In this document: in pieces, positions 49,256-60,649 of the stretch
Numbering within the stretch: position 1 is the stretch's first letter
How the letters are laid out: each line of letters begins with the position of its first letter
From: Chrysomallon squamiferum
Taxonomy: Eukaryota > Mollusca > Gastropoda > Neomphalida > Peltospiridae
Assembly: GCA_012295275.1 (NCBI GenBank)
Contig: CM022666.1
Coordinates: 10,633,002-10,697,001, forward strand
Length of the DNA: 64,000 nucleotides
Direction: 5' to 3'
The notes under the pieces: model-generated
The model's input: the letters and a program-made list of their open reading frames with translations, nothing else
Told to the model about the DNA's origin: nothing
Databases searched by the model: none
Program-made: the position numbers and the translations under genes

Positions 49256-51622
49256 TTATATGATCTATTTTGTTAAATTCTAAAATGACAACAGAAGTAT
49301 GTATTTCATTTGTTATTATAAACATCTAAATGATATGTACAAAGCAGAAATTAAAAACAAGTTTTAATCTGCCTGATTCTTGCAACAAAAAACAACACAC
49401 ACACAGAAAAGATAATTTCATAGATTACTTGGAAACGTTTTGACATAAAAAGAACATACAGCTTTTAATAAAATAGTCATATTATGGCTGAATAATGAAC
49501 GTGAGGATAGGTAACAACACTATCAGTATAGTGAACAAGTTCAGCAATAGTATTTTTTTTTTTAGAACAAATCAACAGTATGTTCCGATCACCATCCGAT
49601 TTGAAAAGTAGTTTCCTTAATCACAAACTCAATGCAATGCTTTGAAAGCTATTACAGTATCATTCACACAAAGTGTACCACAAACTTGACTAAACTGTTT
49701 TTCGTTCATTTCATTCACTGGTTATTCTGACCCAATAAAAATAACAAAACTTCTTAATAGAAAATGAATTTTATTTAACGATGTGCAAAAATAATTTTCA
49801 AACAGTTGATTAGATTCGTAAAAAATACAATACAACTTAAAAATGAAATTCCAAATTACTGCTTAATTAGAAACTATTGATAATTTCCTATTAATGAGAA
49901 TTTGCAGAAGTACTGGAACTATTACTCCAGAAAATACACAAAATTTAATTTAGAACACCAAATTTATAGGAAGTCAATGTACATTATTTTAGAGAAAATT
50001 TGTAAAATTTATGCACCAAAATTTCAATATCACAAAATTAACAATTTGTCATGTTTTATTTATATGACACAAATGTAAACTATCAACCTGGCAAACTTAA
50101 TTTAATATCAAAACAAATGTCAAAACTAATCACATTCATTATAATTTAATGAATATTGTAAGCAATAGGCTATTTTACTACACTGAATTTAAACATGTCT
50201 TAAATTTGTCTTTATTATGATTTGTAACAAAGTTAACAGTAGAGGGACCCCCCCCCCCGAAAAAAAAAAAAAAACACACAAAACCCCCCACTAATTTCAA
50301 AGGATATTATCTGAAACCAATAAAATAATGAACTATATGAAATCTGCACAGACTCCAGGTAATCATATGTTTTGAGTTTTCTTTCCATGACGGAATGTCA
50401 GCTGTTCTGGTCAGAAGATATTGATCATATTTATTAGACAAAATTTGTATTTTGTTGCTTGACTCAGATATACAAATACCTCTTTCACATACACCTACAC
50501 CACACACACAATGTTTATTAATAAAAATGGCAAAATCATGGTTATGTTTGCATTGTCAAACTATTTTTTGAATCAACATTTAAAAATTTGGTTTCTGTCA
50601 ATATATCAAAAATATTTTAAATTTGAAGCCCTGTTTCTAAAATGTTTAAAATTATTGGTAATTTACTATTGAATAACATTTAAATGTTTATTTTATAAAA
50701 CAAAGTCATTATTTTTGTTGTGTTTTGGCAGTATATTTTAATCAATAGATATTGGGCAACACCTAATGTAACGTGACAAATTTTATATGACAAACATAAC
50801 AAAATACTTAAAAATCTTGCTAGAATTAGCACTAATTTTTATTATTTACAGTCACAAATCTATTATACAGATAAAAATTAAAATATATACATTTGTGAAA
50901 ATAAATTTACTGAACTTTCAAGATAAGCATCTTTAGCATCTAACTAGGAAAACAGAAAATGTCAACACTGAACAGAATTTGATCATCTGGTTAACCAAGC
51001 AGCTAAATATATAAACAGTACAAACTTGAAGTTGAAAACTAACTATATAAAAACACTTCTATTTAAAGATATACAATTGGCCTTCATACATTTTACACAT
51101 TTTCAACCCAATTTTGCCCATCAAAATAAAATGAGCATTAAGAAATTAGAGCAACAAATTGATAAAATTTGTTACTTTTTATTTTTAAATTATTAATACA
51201 TTTCTATATAATGCCAACCTTGGTGTTATTTTAAACTCACAATGAATTACCAGATTCGGAAAGGTATAAAATGTATTTAGGATACTGCAACTGAACGTAC
51301 CTGAACTAATCTCACAGAAAAAAAGATGTCTACATCAGAAATCAATGTTATTAAACCAGAACCCACATCAAAGCCATCTTAATTTATATTAGAAATGTAA
51401 TAATTAAGTATGTCAAATGTTATTTCAAATTTAATGTTTTTGCTACATTTAGTTTTTACAAGATGACTTTCAAAAATAAATTCCGAATATTCTGGTCCAT
51501 TTATCTATCCCAATCAGATATTTGTTAAAATATTCCAAAATAATGTTAACCAAATTGTTACAAGGAAATAAACTAAAGAGCCTATTCTCATCCCCAGCCC
51601 TATTTAACTGGAGTACAGCCCC
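48961..51622. other. Intergenic region and LAMP 3'UTR
   Basis: The stretch is AT-rich with poly-A at about 49,229-49,255 and a C9/G/A14 run at 50,248-50,274. No gene is evident. The part next to 51,622 should be the 3'UTR of the LAMP gene. Possible minus-strand poly(A) signals are ATTAAA (plus TTTAAT at 51,431-51,436) and AATAAA (plus TTTATT at 51,178-51,183); I cannot tell which is used. Confidence 0.45.
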
Positions 51623-54600
51623 TTACACCGACTCGTATCCTGACTTCCGGCTTCGTCTGCGACCAATAAGATACGCAATGAGGACAATGACAACCAGGCC
51701 AGCCAGTGCTGCACCAACAGCTATTGGAACAGTGCTGTTAGTTTCCATGTCAGCGGAGCATTGAGTCACATCTGTAATAAAAACATGCAGATACCTAGAT
51801 ATTTCACTCCGTTTACTATCTCCATTCACTCAAACACCATTCATTGCAATAAAGATAATTTACCCAATGGCTCAATTTTAAGTGCTACATTTCACACCCT
51901 CTTATGTAATAATCAACTAAAGGTTATAATCTGGAGTAACCTGAACTGGAATCAGATCTGGTAAGCTTATCCGAGTCACTGCAAAATAATGTGTGTGTAT
52001 ATATTTTTTAAAATATTAACTATTTTGTTTCCCTCAGGATGACATTGAAACTGATTATAACAATAATATATGAATATGCTGGCTGTGTACTGGCATTAAC
52101 TGTGAACCAAATATTCACCGCCACCAAGAAAGATATGAAAACTTGTGAACTGGCAGAGTTTCACACAGGTAGGTTTATGATTAAGAGTATATTTACAAGT
52201 GTGTGTGGCTACATGGATATTACCTTTTGCAAATTTGGTGGTGTTGGAGTTGGTGAACGCCTGATATTTCAAGTTAGAAGAATACAAAGCCAATTTTCCG
52301 TTGACAATTGTCTGGTTGCTCTTGCACTGAAAGGCTCCTTCTTTGTTTCCTTCAAACATTGTGACATTAACATCAGCTTCCATAGGTTCTGCAAGAGAAG
52401 TATTATAATTGTTCAGAAGAAAACTGTTCAGAAAAGAAACTGACAGGCATTACGTAATACCAGGCTTGTAAATTCCAATTGATCAGAAAATATTTGGATT
52501 ATGCAGTAGACTGAAAAATCTATTAAACACATTAGACATATACCAATGCTGGTAGTGAAGTTAAATAGATCTTTTATGTAAATCTAAAACTGACCAATTT
52601 TTAAAGTCACCATTTTTATTGCAGATATAACAGTTCACATACTCAAAAATGAACACATTCCTGGTTTTTCTAATATACTCCATTAAAAGGACGATTCACG
52701 TGTTTCCAGAACTAAGTATCAATAATTTTCTGTATGCGGTACTCATGCCAAGGCCTGGTTTTGATGTCAAAATAAATGCAACTTATTCCATTGTCTTGAC
52801 TATGAAATTTAAACCTTTCAGTAACAGCAGAATTAATGCCAGTCTTCCACAATTTCTTAAATTTTAAAATAAAAGATAAATACCACTTTTCATAATATCT
52901 GGGAACAGAGTGTCATCAAGATATGCCTTGATCTTCACCTCACTCAGCGAGTACTTTGAGTTATCAGCAGTAAGCATGGATGATGATTTTAAGGCAGACT
53001 CAGAAAAGGTCATCTCAATGGACCATTGGTTGTTGAAGAAGCTGAAGTTAAGGACCTGAGCTTTTTCTGAGTACCAGGTGGTGTTACAGCTGCCAGTGAT
53101 GCTGTGGCCAGTAGAATTGAAGGATGGGACACTCAGAAGTTTTGTTACATTCTGCAAAAAAAAAATTGTATATACAACAATTCTGAACGGTTTCCCAAGA
53201 AATAACAATATTTGTACTTACAGCAGTGGTTGTCTTCATCAGGTAATACACACTGAACTCCACCTCTTACACATTTACTTTAAACAAAGCATATTAATAA
53301 AAAACTGATCTACATTTTTCAAGTCAGTTACAACAAAGAAACAAATTAACAGCACTGTACTTTTTTTAATGATATTTGAAAATTATACAAAGTCTATGTA
53401 CATTTTGGTTGTAATCCTAAATAACTGGGTTTCATTTCACATGGTAAATCACTGTTCAAATATGAACTACCTACCTTGGTCTGGTTGTTTTCATAGGTAA
53501 CTGATATCTGGAAGGAAGACTGCATGAAGAAACAGTATTTTCCATCTTTTTTTAAACTGAATTTGTTCTGTGGGGGGGATGATGGGGGTTGTGGAATTGG
53601 TTTTTCACGTCCCCGCTCACAGAGATAACCTATAATACAAATTAATTTATGTTAACATTATGAAATCTCATCTAACCTTTCAACACAAGCAGCGTAATCA
53701 GTTCTACTGTTTATCAATTATTCCATTTCTGAAGCTGCTTTAATGCAAACTTTTGATATTAAGTACCATTTAAGTTCCAAATATATCATTTTTTTAAATG
53801 AAAATGTCAAATCCCATAAAAATAAATTTATAATTCAAAAATCTAAAACCATAAAACATGAAATAAGATTTATCAAGAACAGAAATTATCCTTGTACCTT
53901 TGGGTGAGAAGTAGTGACTTACTGCAGCACCTGAAATTCAATCTCTGCATATGAAGGTTGATGCAAGAGTAACAGCCAACTGGATTTATAAGACAGCTTC
54001 AGTGAAAATACATCAAGTCTTCAGCATTTCAAATTTCAGATCATGGAATATATACCATTTTAATTATCAAAAGTTAAAGCCCTGTATTTCATACTTGTAA
54101 CAAACTTCCAACAATCTGATCCTATACCACTAAAATGCAGAATCTTACCTTTGCCTGTAACATTGTCCTTGTCAATGTTGAATGCCTGCAGCTCTTCAAT
54201 TGACATGTTGACAGTGGTGTTGGTGTTTGAGAATAAAATCACATCATGGATGCTGCAGTAGTAATAGGTATTATCAGGCACTTTTTCAGACAGACCTGTT
54301 CCATTGAACTGTAACGTACCTGTAACACAAGGGCATTCTTGTACTTTGTATTTTTAAATTAATTCAAATATTAGTAGTCCACATGGTTTTACTGAATTTA
54401 TTATCCAATCTGCACAACATTTTAGAAAGAATACATTGTTTTACAATTTATATTGTCAATTAAATATTGTAAGTGAATAATTATTAAATTGCTATACTTA
54501 ATTAGATGCAAACATTCTGCAGTAAACACCATAAAAGAAGAAAACACTGATTCAGATTATCCAATTTTTTCTCCCTGTTGAATGTGTATATGCATGACGT

Positions 54601-56643
54601 AAGAGGCAGTTTTATTTACCATTTTTAGCATTTGGGAAGTAAGCACCAACAGGGTTTATTTTCATCTGCACATGATCCATTGTCATACTTTTATTCTTGT
54701 CAGTGAAATAGAATGACAGCTCCTGTCCTTTGAACTCAAGTTTCATTTCTGCTGTAGTATTGTTACATGCACCAGTGACATTGGTATTTTCTGGTGGAGA
54801 AAATGGCTCTGTCAAGTTCTGAAACAAATCAATTTGCCACACATAAATGACTAAAATCTATAGAGAAAACCCAGTGCTAATATTTATGATCTATTCAATA
54901 TTACCAACAACAAATTCTTATAAATAAAAATAGTAATTTAAATACTTTCAAAATGTATATATAAAAGAGTTGAACATTAAAATTCTGCTTACTGTCTTGT
55001 TGTTTGTCATCATGTACTGAACTCTGATACTAATTTTTCCTTCCAAGATAATGCAGGTTTTGTTGGCATTGTCTTTCACTACATATCTAGGAACTTTAGG
55101 TGGTGCTGCTGTAGTTGGAGTCATCTTTGTACTTGTTTTTGCTTTTGTAGTCGTAGTCGGAGTCTTTGGAGTTGTAGTCGGTGTTGTAGTCTTTGTAGTC
55201 GGAGTCGGAGTCTTTGTAGTCGGAGTCGGAGTCTTTGTAGTCGGAGTCGGAGTCGTAGTTGTGTTTGCACTGGCTTCAACTTTGCAGTGAAGATCTATAA
55301 AACATATCAAACATCAAAGTTAGATATCTACGTTTGTAATATTACTTGTCCAAAATAAATCCAAGCAAAACATTACATTCAGTATCCGATGACATAAAAT
55401 TCATATCAGAATAAAATTTTACAAGTCTTTACATTCCAAAATTGTTGTACAAAGGAAAAAAAACAAAACAAAATGCATTATAAGTTCATTTATTCTCAGT
55501 AATTCTGAATACTTCAGCTTTAAAAATAAAAAATTTTTAACCGTTAATATATTTTATTACATACACATTTGTACCTGTCTTTTGCAGACACTTATGGGGC
55601 TGAGCAACTGTCCCTATATTGAAGGTGCCTTCTTAGAGAAAAAATTTACAATCTTTTTTTTGAACAACAAATAAATCATCGTGGCTGGGAATTGCCACAG
55701 CAAGCATTACAGATTTCTCCAAAAATATATCGAGTTTACTGATGGATGTAAATAAAACAATTTTACATGGCATAAAACTCATAATAAGGTTAAGGTATTT
55801 TTATGGTTTAAGAAATATTGCATTTGAAATCCAGATAAATCTATCTGTGCTCACCACACCATCAAACATTCACTAAAATGAGGTATTTTCAAAGTAACTG
55901 ACAATTTACTTTAGCGTCTGTATATCTAAAGAAATGAGCTTTACTTATACATCTAATTAAAAACATTTTTAATGTTCTAGTATGAAGGTCTTGTGATAAT
56001 ACTTATTACTAGTCAGTCTGCTGAATTTTGGACTTTGGTTAAACCCTTCCATTTCATTGTAACTTAGAATGTGCCTGGACCACTTTAAATCAACTTGGTC
56101 CAATACCAACAGCATGACAGTATTAGTACTACACCCCTTCATTTATAAATAAAAGGTTTATAAAGGTATACTAAATGTCAAGGTTCAAACATTTAGAAAG
56201 TTTTGCATTTGGTTATTTTGTTTTCACCATTATCAAATGTGAATCCTTACACACACAAACACCCACTATATATGGCGCGTTTCGGGAAAACGAAATACTC
56301 GTTTCATTTTTAAGTAGACAGTCATTCAAATGACCCAACCAAGCGCAACTGTTACAGCTGCACCTTTTAATATTTTGACATGTTTTAACATCCTTAAAAT
56401 TAAATGAATTGTAATTTTATCTTCTAGTTTCTACCCTTTACTTAAATCTGACATAACCCAACCTTTCATCCATCTGTCTAGAGCGGTGTAATCCATTTTC
56501 GATCCACCGCTGAATAGCTTTGAATATTTATTGAAATCATTATTTTACTTAAACGACTTGATTCGTATCTAACAACCTGCATTTGTCAACTTACCTATTA
56601 ACAGTATTGCCGAAATGAGAAAAATTGTGAAAAACTTCGTCAT
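51623..56643 (-). CDS. LAMP1: Lysosome-associated membrane glycoprotein (LAMP family), complete, 8 exons, 485 aa
   Basis: Exons (minus): 56643-56595, 55294-54993, 54818-54620, 54319-54149, 53629-53475, 53151-52884, 52388-52224 and 51771-51623. All have GT/AG junctions with compatible phases and sum to 486 codons including the stop. Residues 1-16 form a signal-peptide core (MTKFFTIFLISAILLI). Residues 28-82 are a Thr/Pro mucin stretch with TPTPTTK repeats. LAMP domain 1 has cysteines at about 97, 135, 205 and 244. A short Pro-rich hinge (251-260) follows, then domain 2 with cysteines at 273, 314, 403 and 441. About twenty N-x-S/T sites are present. A hydrophobic helix at about 451-472 precedes a basic RRRSRK tail ending GYESV, the G-Y-x-x-hydrophobic lysosomal sorting signal. 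The family protects and stabilises the lysosomal membrane. The two-domain layout with an N-terminal mucin part differs from vertebrate LAMP1, so the exact paralogue name is uncertain. Confidence 0.93.
55110..55270 (-). repeat. In-frame Thr/Pro repeat within LAMP exon 2
   Basis: Short tandem units encoding TPTPTTK occur three to four times, followed by looser TTTPTT/KTPTTTTK copies. On the plus strand the unit reads tttgtagtcggagtcggagtc (21 nt). The region is a likely O-glycosylated mucin stalk and could vary in length between individuals. Confidence 0.8.
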
Positions 56644-56828
56644 GTTCAAAGGCGGAAGTTCTGCTCCAAAAATGTCTATACGAGAAGCAAACTTAAACTG
56701 AAATAATGAGCAAGAAATAGAGCTGTTATTGCGTTGTCAGTTTGCGGCGCAATAACTCCCAACTGTTGAATGCAGTGTGAGATACGTTGAATTAGGTTTG
56801 CTGCTTTTAAAATCGAAGAAAATTCACC

Positions 56829-56886
56829 TTCACGTGAAGAACGGATTAGAAATTTCTGGTGTCATATGACTTGCTGTGATCACGTG
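56829..56886. promoter_or_regulatory. Cluster of three palindromic E-boxes upstream of LAMP
   Basis: TTCACGTGAA (56,829-56,838), GTCATATGAC (56,861-56,870) and ATCACGTGGG (56,879-56,888) lie about 190-245 bp upstream of the LAMP start codon. CACGTG within a GTCACGTGAC-like context is the CLEAR element bound by TFEB/MITF proteins at lysosomal genes. GTCATATGAC keeps the same flanks with a CATATG core. Confidence 0.5.
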
Positions 56887-57233
56887 GGTGTTAATACTAC
56901 TTTCTGTATAGTAAATGAATATTACAAAATAAACGTGGCCTATCAGACAATCTTTTTATATATATATTTTTTTATCATTTTACAAGTGATGATAGCTATT
57001 TTAATAGTTATTCAGTAATAAATGCGTTAGTGATAACACTAACCAATAAAAATATAGTATAGTTATACTTTGTTGTGAATCTATGGTTAGTATGTTAGTT
57101 AGAAAAAGAGATCAGAAGTCATCCAGTATATATCTGGACCTTAGTATTTTAAAACGTCTCGGTAATAAATTGTGTAATATTCTCTACTTCTCTACGAGAG
57201 TATATAAGTCTATCAAATTACCACAGGAGAGAA

Positions 57234-57269
57234 AGACACGCACTCTGACAAGCGACAGAGTGCGTGTCT
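57234..57269. repeat. Perfect 14-bp inverted repeat (hairpin)
   Basis: AGACACGCACTCTG is followed after 8 nt by its exact complement CAGAGTGCGTGTCT. In RNA it would form a strong 14-bp stem with an 8-nt loop. It sits about 30 bp downstream of a TATA-like box. Confidence 0.85.
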
Positions 57270-57519
57270 GTCGTAGACATGCTTTACAACAACACGTTAA
57301 TTTCTTTTCTGTCACAGGATGGGATATAGGCGTTTATGTTTCGATCCGAATAAGCCATATGATTCTCGATTACTTTGTTTTGTGTCACATATGATACAGC
57401 CAAATGAAATATCGAGCATTTATAAATTAATGCAAGGCTGGAGTCATATCTATCTTAGCCGCAGATCTCGCAGACTTCTATGATACGAAGTAAGACCTAA
57501 AGACGTTCAATAAAGTAAA

Positions 57520-57545
57520 TATACATACATACATACATACATACA

Positions 57546-57575
<30 letters not shown>
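57520..57575. repeat. (CATA)n microsatellite
   Basis: There is near-perfect tetranucleotide repetition over about 55 bp, immediately after an AATAAA signal. Confidence 0.95.
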
Positions 57576-57577
<2 letters not shown>

Positions 57578-57606
57578 ACGTCGTGGCGAGGTATTGCTAT
57601 AGGAAT

Positions 57607-57705
57607 CTAGGAAGGAAAAAAAAAGTCACAGGAAAAAAGTTACAGAAAAAACACACACAAAAAAAAAACACCAAGGAAAAGTCACAGGAAAAAACGTCAC
57701 AAATC
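57607..57705. repeat. Short degenerate AGTCACAGGAAAAA repeat
   Basis: Three to four imperfect copies of a motif like aaagtcacaggaaaaa occur between A-rich runs, just 5' of the COPS9 promoter region. Confidence 0.5.
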
Positions 57706-57932
57706 TTAATTAAGCAACATATTAGCAGTGAAAGATAGATTAATTTATTATGGTGATATGTTTCATTTATGGGTATTTGTGCCCTCTCCGGAAGTTACAC
57801 AGAGTCGGTTATGGCGGTCCAAGGAAATGGCATCGCATCACGGCTAGAATGTTACTGCTGGTGCTTTTGTGAGAGGAAACAAAATACAAAATAAGAAAAA
57901 CTTCCGAGCAAAAGTGCTTTTGAAAGAAAGAA

Positions 57933-59332
57933 ATGAAACCAGCTGCAATCGTTGCAGATGAAATGTTCCCTGAAGGGGCAGGTCCATATATGGATATAGA
58001 GGAGGTGATGTAAATTACATTTATACAGGTTAAGCCACTTTCCGATATAATTCGTGGTAATACTTTGAGGAAAATAATTTTGTGATAATAATTAATATAA
58101 TTAATATAATTATAATTATATGATGGTGAAGTTAATCACGATACTTATTAATGATTTAATATCTGATAAAATTATAAATGTTTTTCTTTTTAGTGCATAA
58201 ATAAATTTAAAAAAATAAAATACAAACAGTTTTTCAGTTAAGAGTTGGGTGAGCTTGGGATGAATGTGAATTAACAATTGCACTAAAAATGCTCTTAGCC
58301 ATAGTTAGTGATTCTTAAATTGGCCAAAGGATATGATTAATAATGTGATTACTTAACATAAAATGATTATGAAACTGTGTTACATATGTTCATCTAAATT
58401 ATATAAATAAAACGTTAATAAACTAATAGTTATAATATCAAGAAAACACTTTTGTTTTGTAGGCTGGTGGTTCCAGTGCTTTGTTAATGGATTTAGCTGC
58501 CAATGAGAAATCGGTTCACGCTGACTTTTTTAATGGTTTGTTTATTATAATTTTATTATCTTATCTGTACCCTTTATTGGTTATGTTGTTTACCAGTACT
58601 TGAATACTGTGTGTGGAGCAGACTTTTGCTCAGTGCCAGCAGGAACATTATGATATGAACTACTTTACTAATCCTTCATTGGGCTTTTTTCATTCCAACC
58701 AATACCATTTAAATGCACAATCCAAGAGTATATATACATTTTCCTGTGTGTGGGAAAATGTGTGTATGTGCATATTTATATATAAACATACAAAGTTGCA
58801 CACAAAATCCTTGCTGATAAGTGTTGAGATTAACATGGAGTGTTTGCATAGTAGAGTTGTATAGAGAACTTAATTTTGTTTGTTTAACCACTTCATTACT
58901 AAGTCGTATCTCATGTACTGTTAATTATTTGAAATGAAAATATTCATAAGCTACATATTTTTCACAGAACTTAACAAAAATTTAGCATATGTGAGCATTA
59001 ATCACTTATAATAGTTCCTCACATTTGTTTACATACATTTTTTCTCATTTCTGATAAATGGTAGTAACAGCAGAAACATGATGGTAGTAGACAAAACCTT
59101 TGACTATTGATGTGAATAAGTAACACTGTTCTATTATAAATCAGATATTCTATTGTAACTTGAGATAGTCAGTATAATGACATATAATGTGATCAAAATC
59201 ATCAAGAGGTTACGGTGAAACTTATTTTTCAGCTTGCATGTTAATCATTGTTTAAAAAAAAAAAAAAAATTGTTTAAAATGTTTTGTCTTTCAGATTTTG
59301 ATGACCTGTTTGATGATGAAGACTTAGCTTAG
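57933..59332 (+). CDS. COPS9: COP9 signalosome subunit 9 (COPS9/CSNAP), complete, 3 exons, 60 aa
   Basis: Exons are 57933-58004, 58463-58535 and 59295-59332, with junctions GAG|gtgatg, tag|GCT, AATG|gtttgt and tttcag|AT, totalling 61 codons including stop. The peptide starts [20 protein letters not shown], continues [16 protein letters not shown] and [14 protein letters not shown], and ends DDEDLA. This closely follows the known short, acidic CSN9 protein. That subunit is the small ninth member of the COP9 signalosome, which removes NEDD8 from cullin-RING ubiquitin ligases. The acidic, Phe-rich C-terminus is the part known to bind the rest of the complex, and it is conserved here. The exons are too short to be found by frame length alone. 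The gene lies head-to-head with LAMP and converges on APTX. Confidence 0.93.
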
Positions 59333-59457
59333 ACTTGATATACAGTTCTATGAAATCAACATCAAGATAGTTTAATGTGGATAATCTTGGAAATCAACTT
59401 TTTCTGATAATTATGAAGTTCATGTTTGTATCAGAAGACAAGAGACAGTGAGAAGAT

Positions 59458-59463
59458 AATAAA
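59458..59463 (+). terminator. COPS9 poly(A) signal
   Basis: AATAAA lies 126 nt after the COPS9 stop codon and is followed by a T-rich stretch. Confidence 0.7.
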
Positions 59464-60649
59464 CATTTTCATTTTTTTTATTTTATTAAATGTTCAGGTG
59501 CATCATGTAAATAGAAAATTAAATACTTTTCACAAGATGTTGTAGTGTTTTTATTTATTATTCATGAACAGAAATAGGAAGGGTGTAGTTCAAGGTTTAG
59601 TCCAATATGAAAAATTAATGTTTAACCACTTATTCATACTACAATTATTTGAAATCAAAATTTTAACAGCTTGACATATTAAAGCTAGAGATGTTTTTTT
59701 CTTCAAATAATGGAAATGTAATTAAATAGATCTTTAATTTTATTTTAAAATGTTGCATATAACAGAAACATAAACCAACTTTGAGATTTTCATTCCTTTG
59801 TAGTGACAACAATAAATTTAAATTTCTGAAAATTTACCAATTTGCAATTGTTAGTAAACTGATGATCAAAATTCTTTGTCAATGAATCAATAAAAATATT
59901 CTGTACCTTCTATATCAGTGATTCCCAACAGTGAACTCTGACCATTAGTGTTTGTGTGAACCCTTTTCATGAAATACATAGAAACAAACATATTTATTAA
60001 CCTGTGTTGATATCTCCTCGTATCATGAATATATAATTACAGCTTCAGTTTATGATTTTGACATAAAAAACATCAACCATAAATATGTAATATGTTAGAA
60101 TCCTATCATCTTAATTTTTATGTTTGAAATAAAAATACTTTCAGATTGTGGAAATAAAATCTATCAACTTATCTACCTGTCTAGCTGATAAGTAAAATAA
60201 TAATAACCTGGTTTCTGATATAACTGTATTTTAATTTATTTGAAATATTTCAGAGTTACAGAAGCAGAAAGTGCCAAAAAAAATCATTATGAAAATAATT
60301 GTTTAATTACCAGATTACAAAATAATCATTGAAACAAACATAAATGTAGTTATTTCAATTGATGTCAAACTTCATAATCTTATTAACTGTTAACATTAAA
60401 TTGGCTGAAATTTGAAAGCATATTTTTATAAACAATATCATGGTAAATGAAAGTTTTGAAATATTGTAATGTTTTGTTCTTGAGAACAATTAAGCTTCAT
60501 GTTTAATGTAATACATCCATGATGTGAAAGCAGAAGATCAAAATTTTTGCTATCTTGCTTTGACCAGCTGCTTCAACCATCCCAACAGTGAGAGCAGGTT
60601 TAAGTAAAGCATGAGACATGCTGGATTCAGGCAGGTTTGGTGACTGATT
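59464..60649. other. Interval between convergent COPS9 and APTX genes
   Basis: This AT-rich sequence has no credible gene. It should contain the APTX 3'UTR. A minus-strand ATTAAA (plus TTTAAT at 60,502-60,507) about 145 nt after the APTX stop is a plausible poly(A) signal. Confidence 0.45.

Larger units (their letters stand above)
57073..57590 (+). mobile_element. Possible solo LTR or LTR fragment
   Basis: In the LAMP-COPS9 interval, TGTTGTGAAT near 57,071 is followed by a TATA-like box (tatataag, 57,201-57,208), a perfect 14-bp inverted repeat (57,234-57,269) and an AATAAA signal (57,509-57,514). A (CATA)n tract follows, then tcgTGGCGAGG, which resembles an LTR end plus primer-binding site. 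TATA and poly(A) signals about 300 bp apart on one strand are typical of an LTR. No clear target duplication, internal retroelement genes or second LTR was seen. It could also be an unrelated non-coding transcript. Confidence 0.3.
56644..57932. promoter_or_regulatory. Shared LAMP-COPS9 divergent intergenic region
   Basis: The two start codons face away from each other about 1.29 kb apart. The LAMP side carries E-boxes at 56,829-56,888. The middle holds the LTR-like stretch, hairpin and CATA array. The COPS9 side near 57,780-57,930 is less AT-rich with several CpGs (gtcggttatggcgg, catcgcatcacggc) and is a plausible COPS9 promoter and 5'UTR. Confidence 0.5.

Noticed and set aside
57083-57394. 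A 103-codon plus-strand frame upstream of COPS9
   Set aside because: It overlaps the hairpin and TATA-like box of the LTR-like segment and shows no domain; more likely non-coding.
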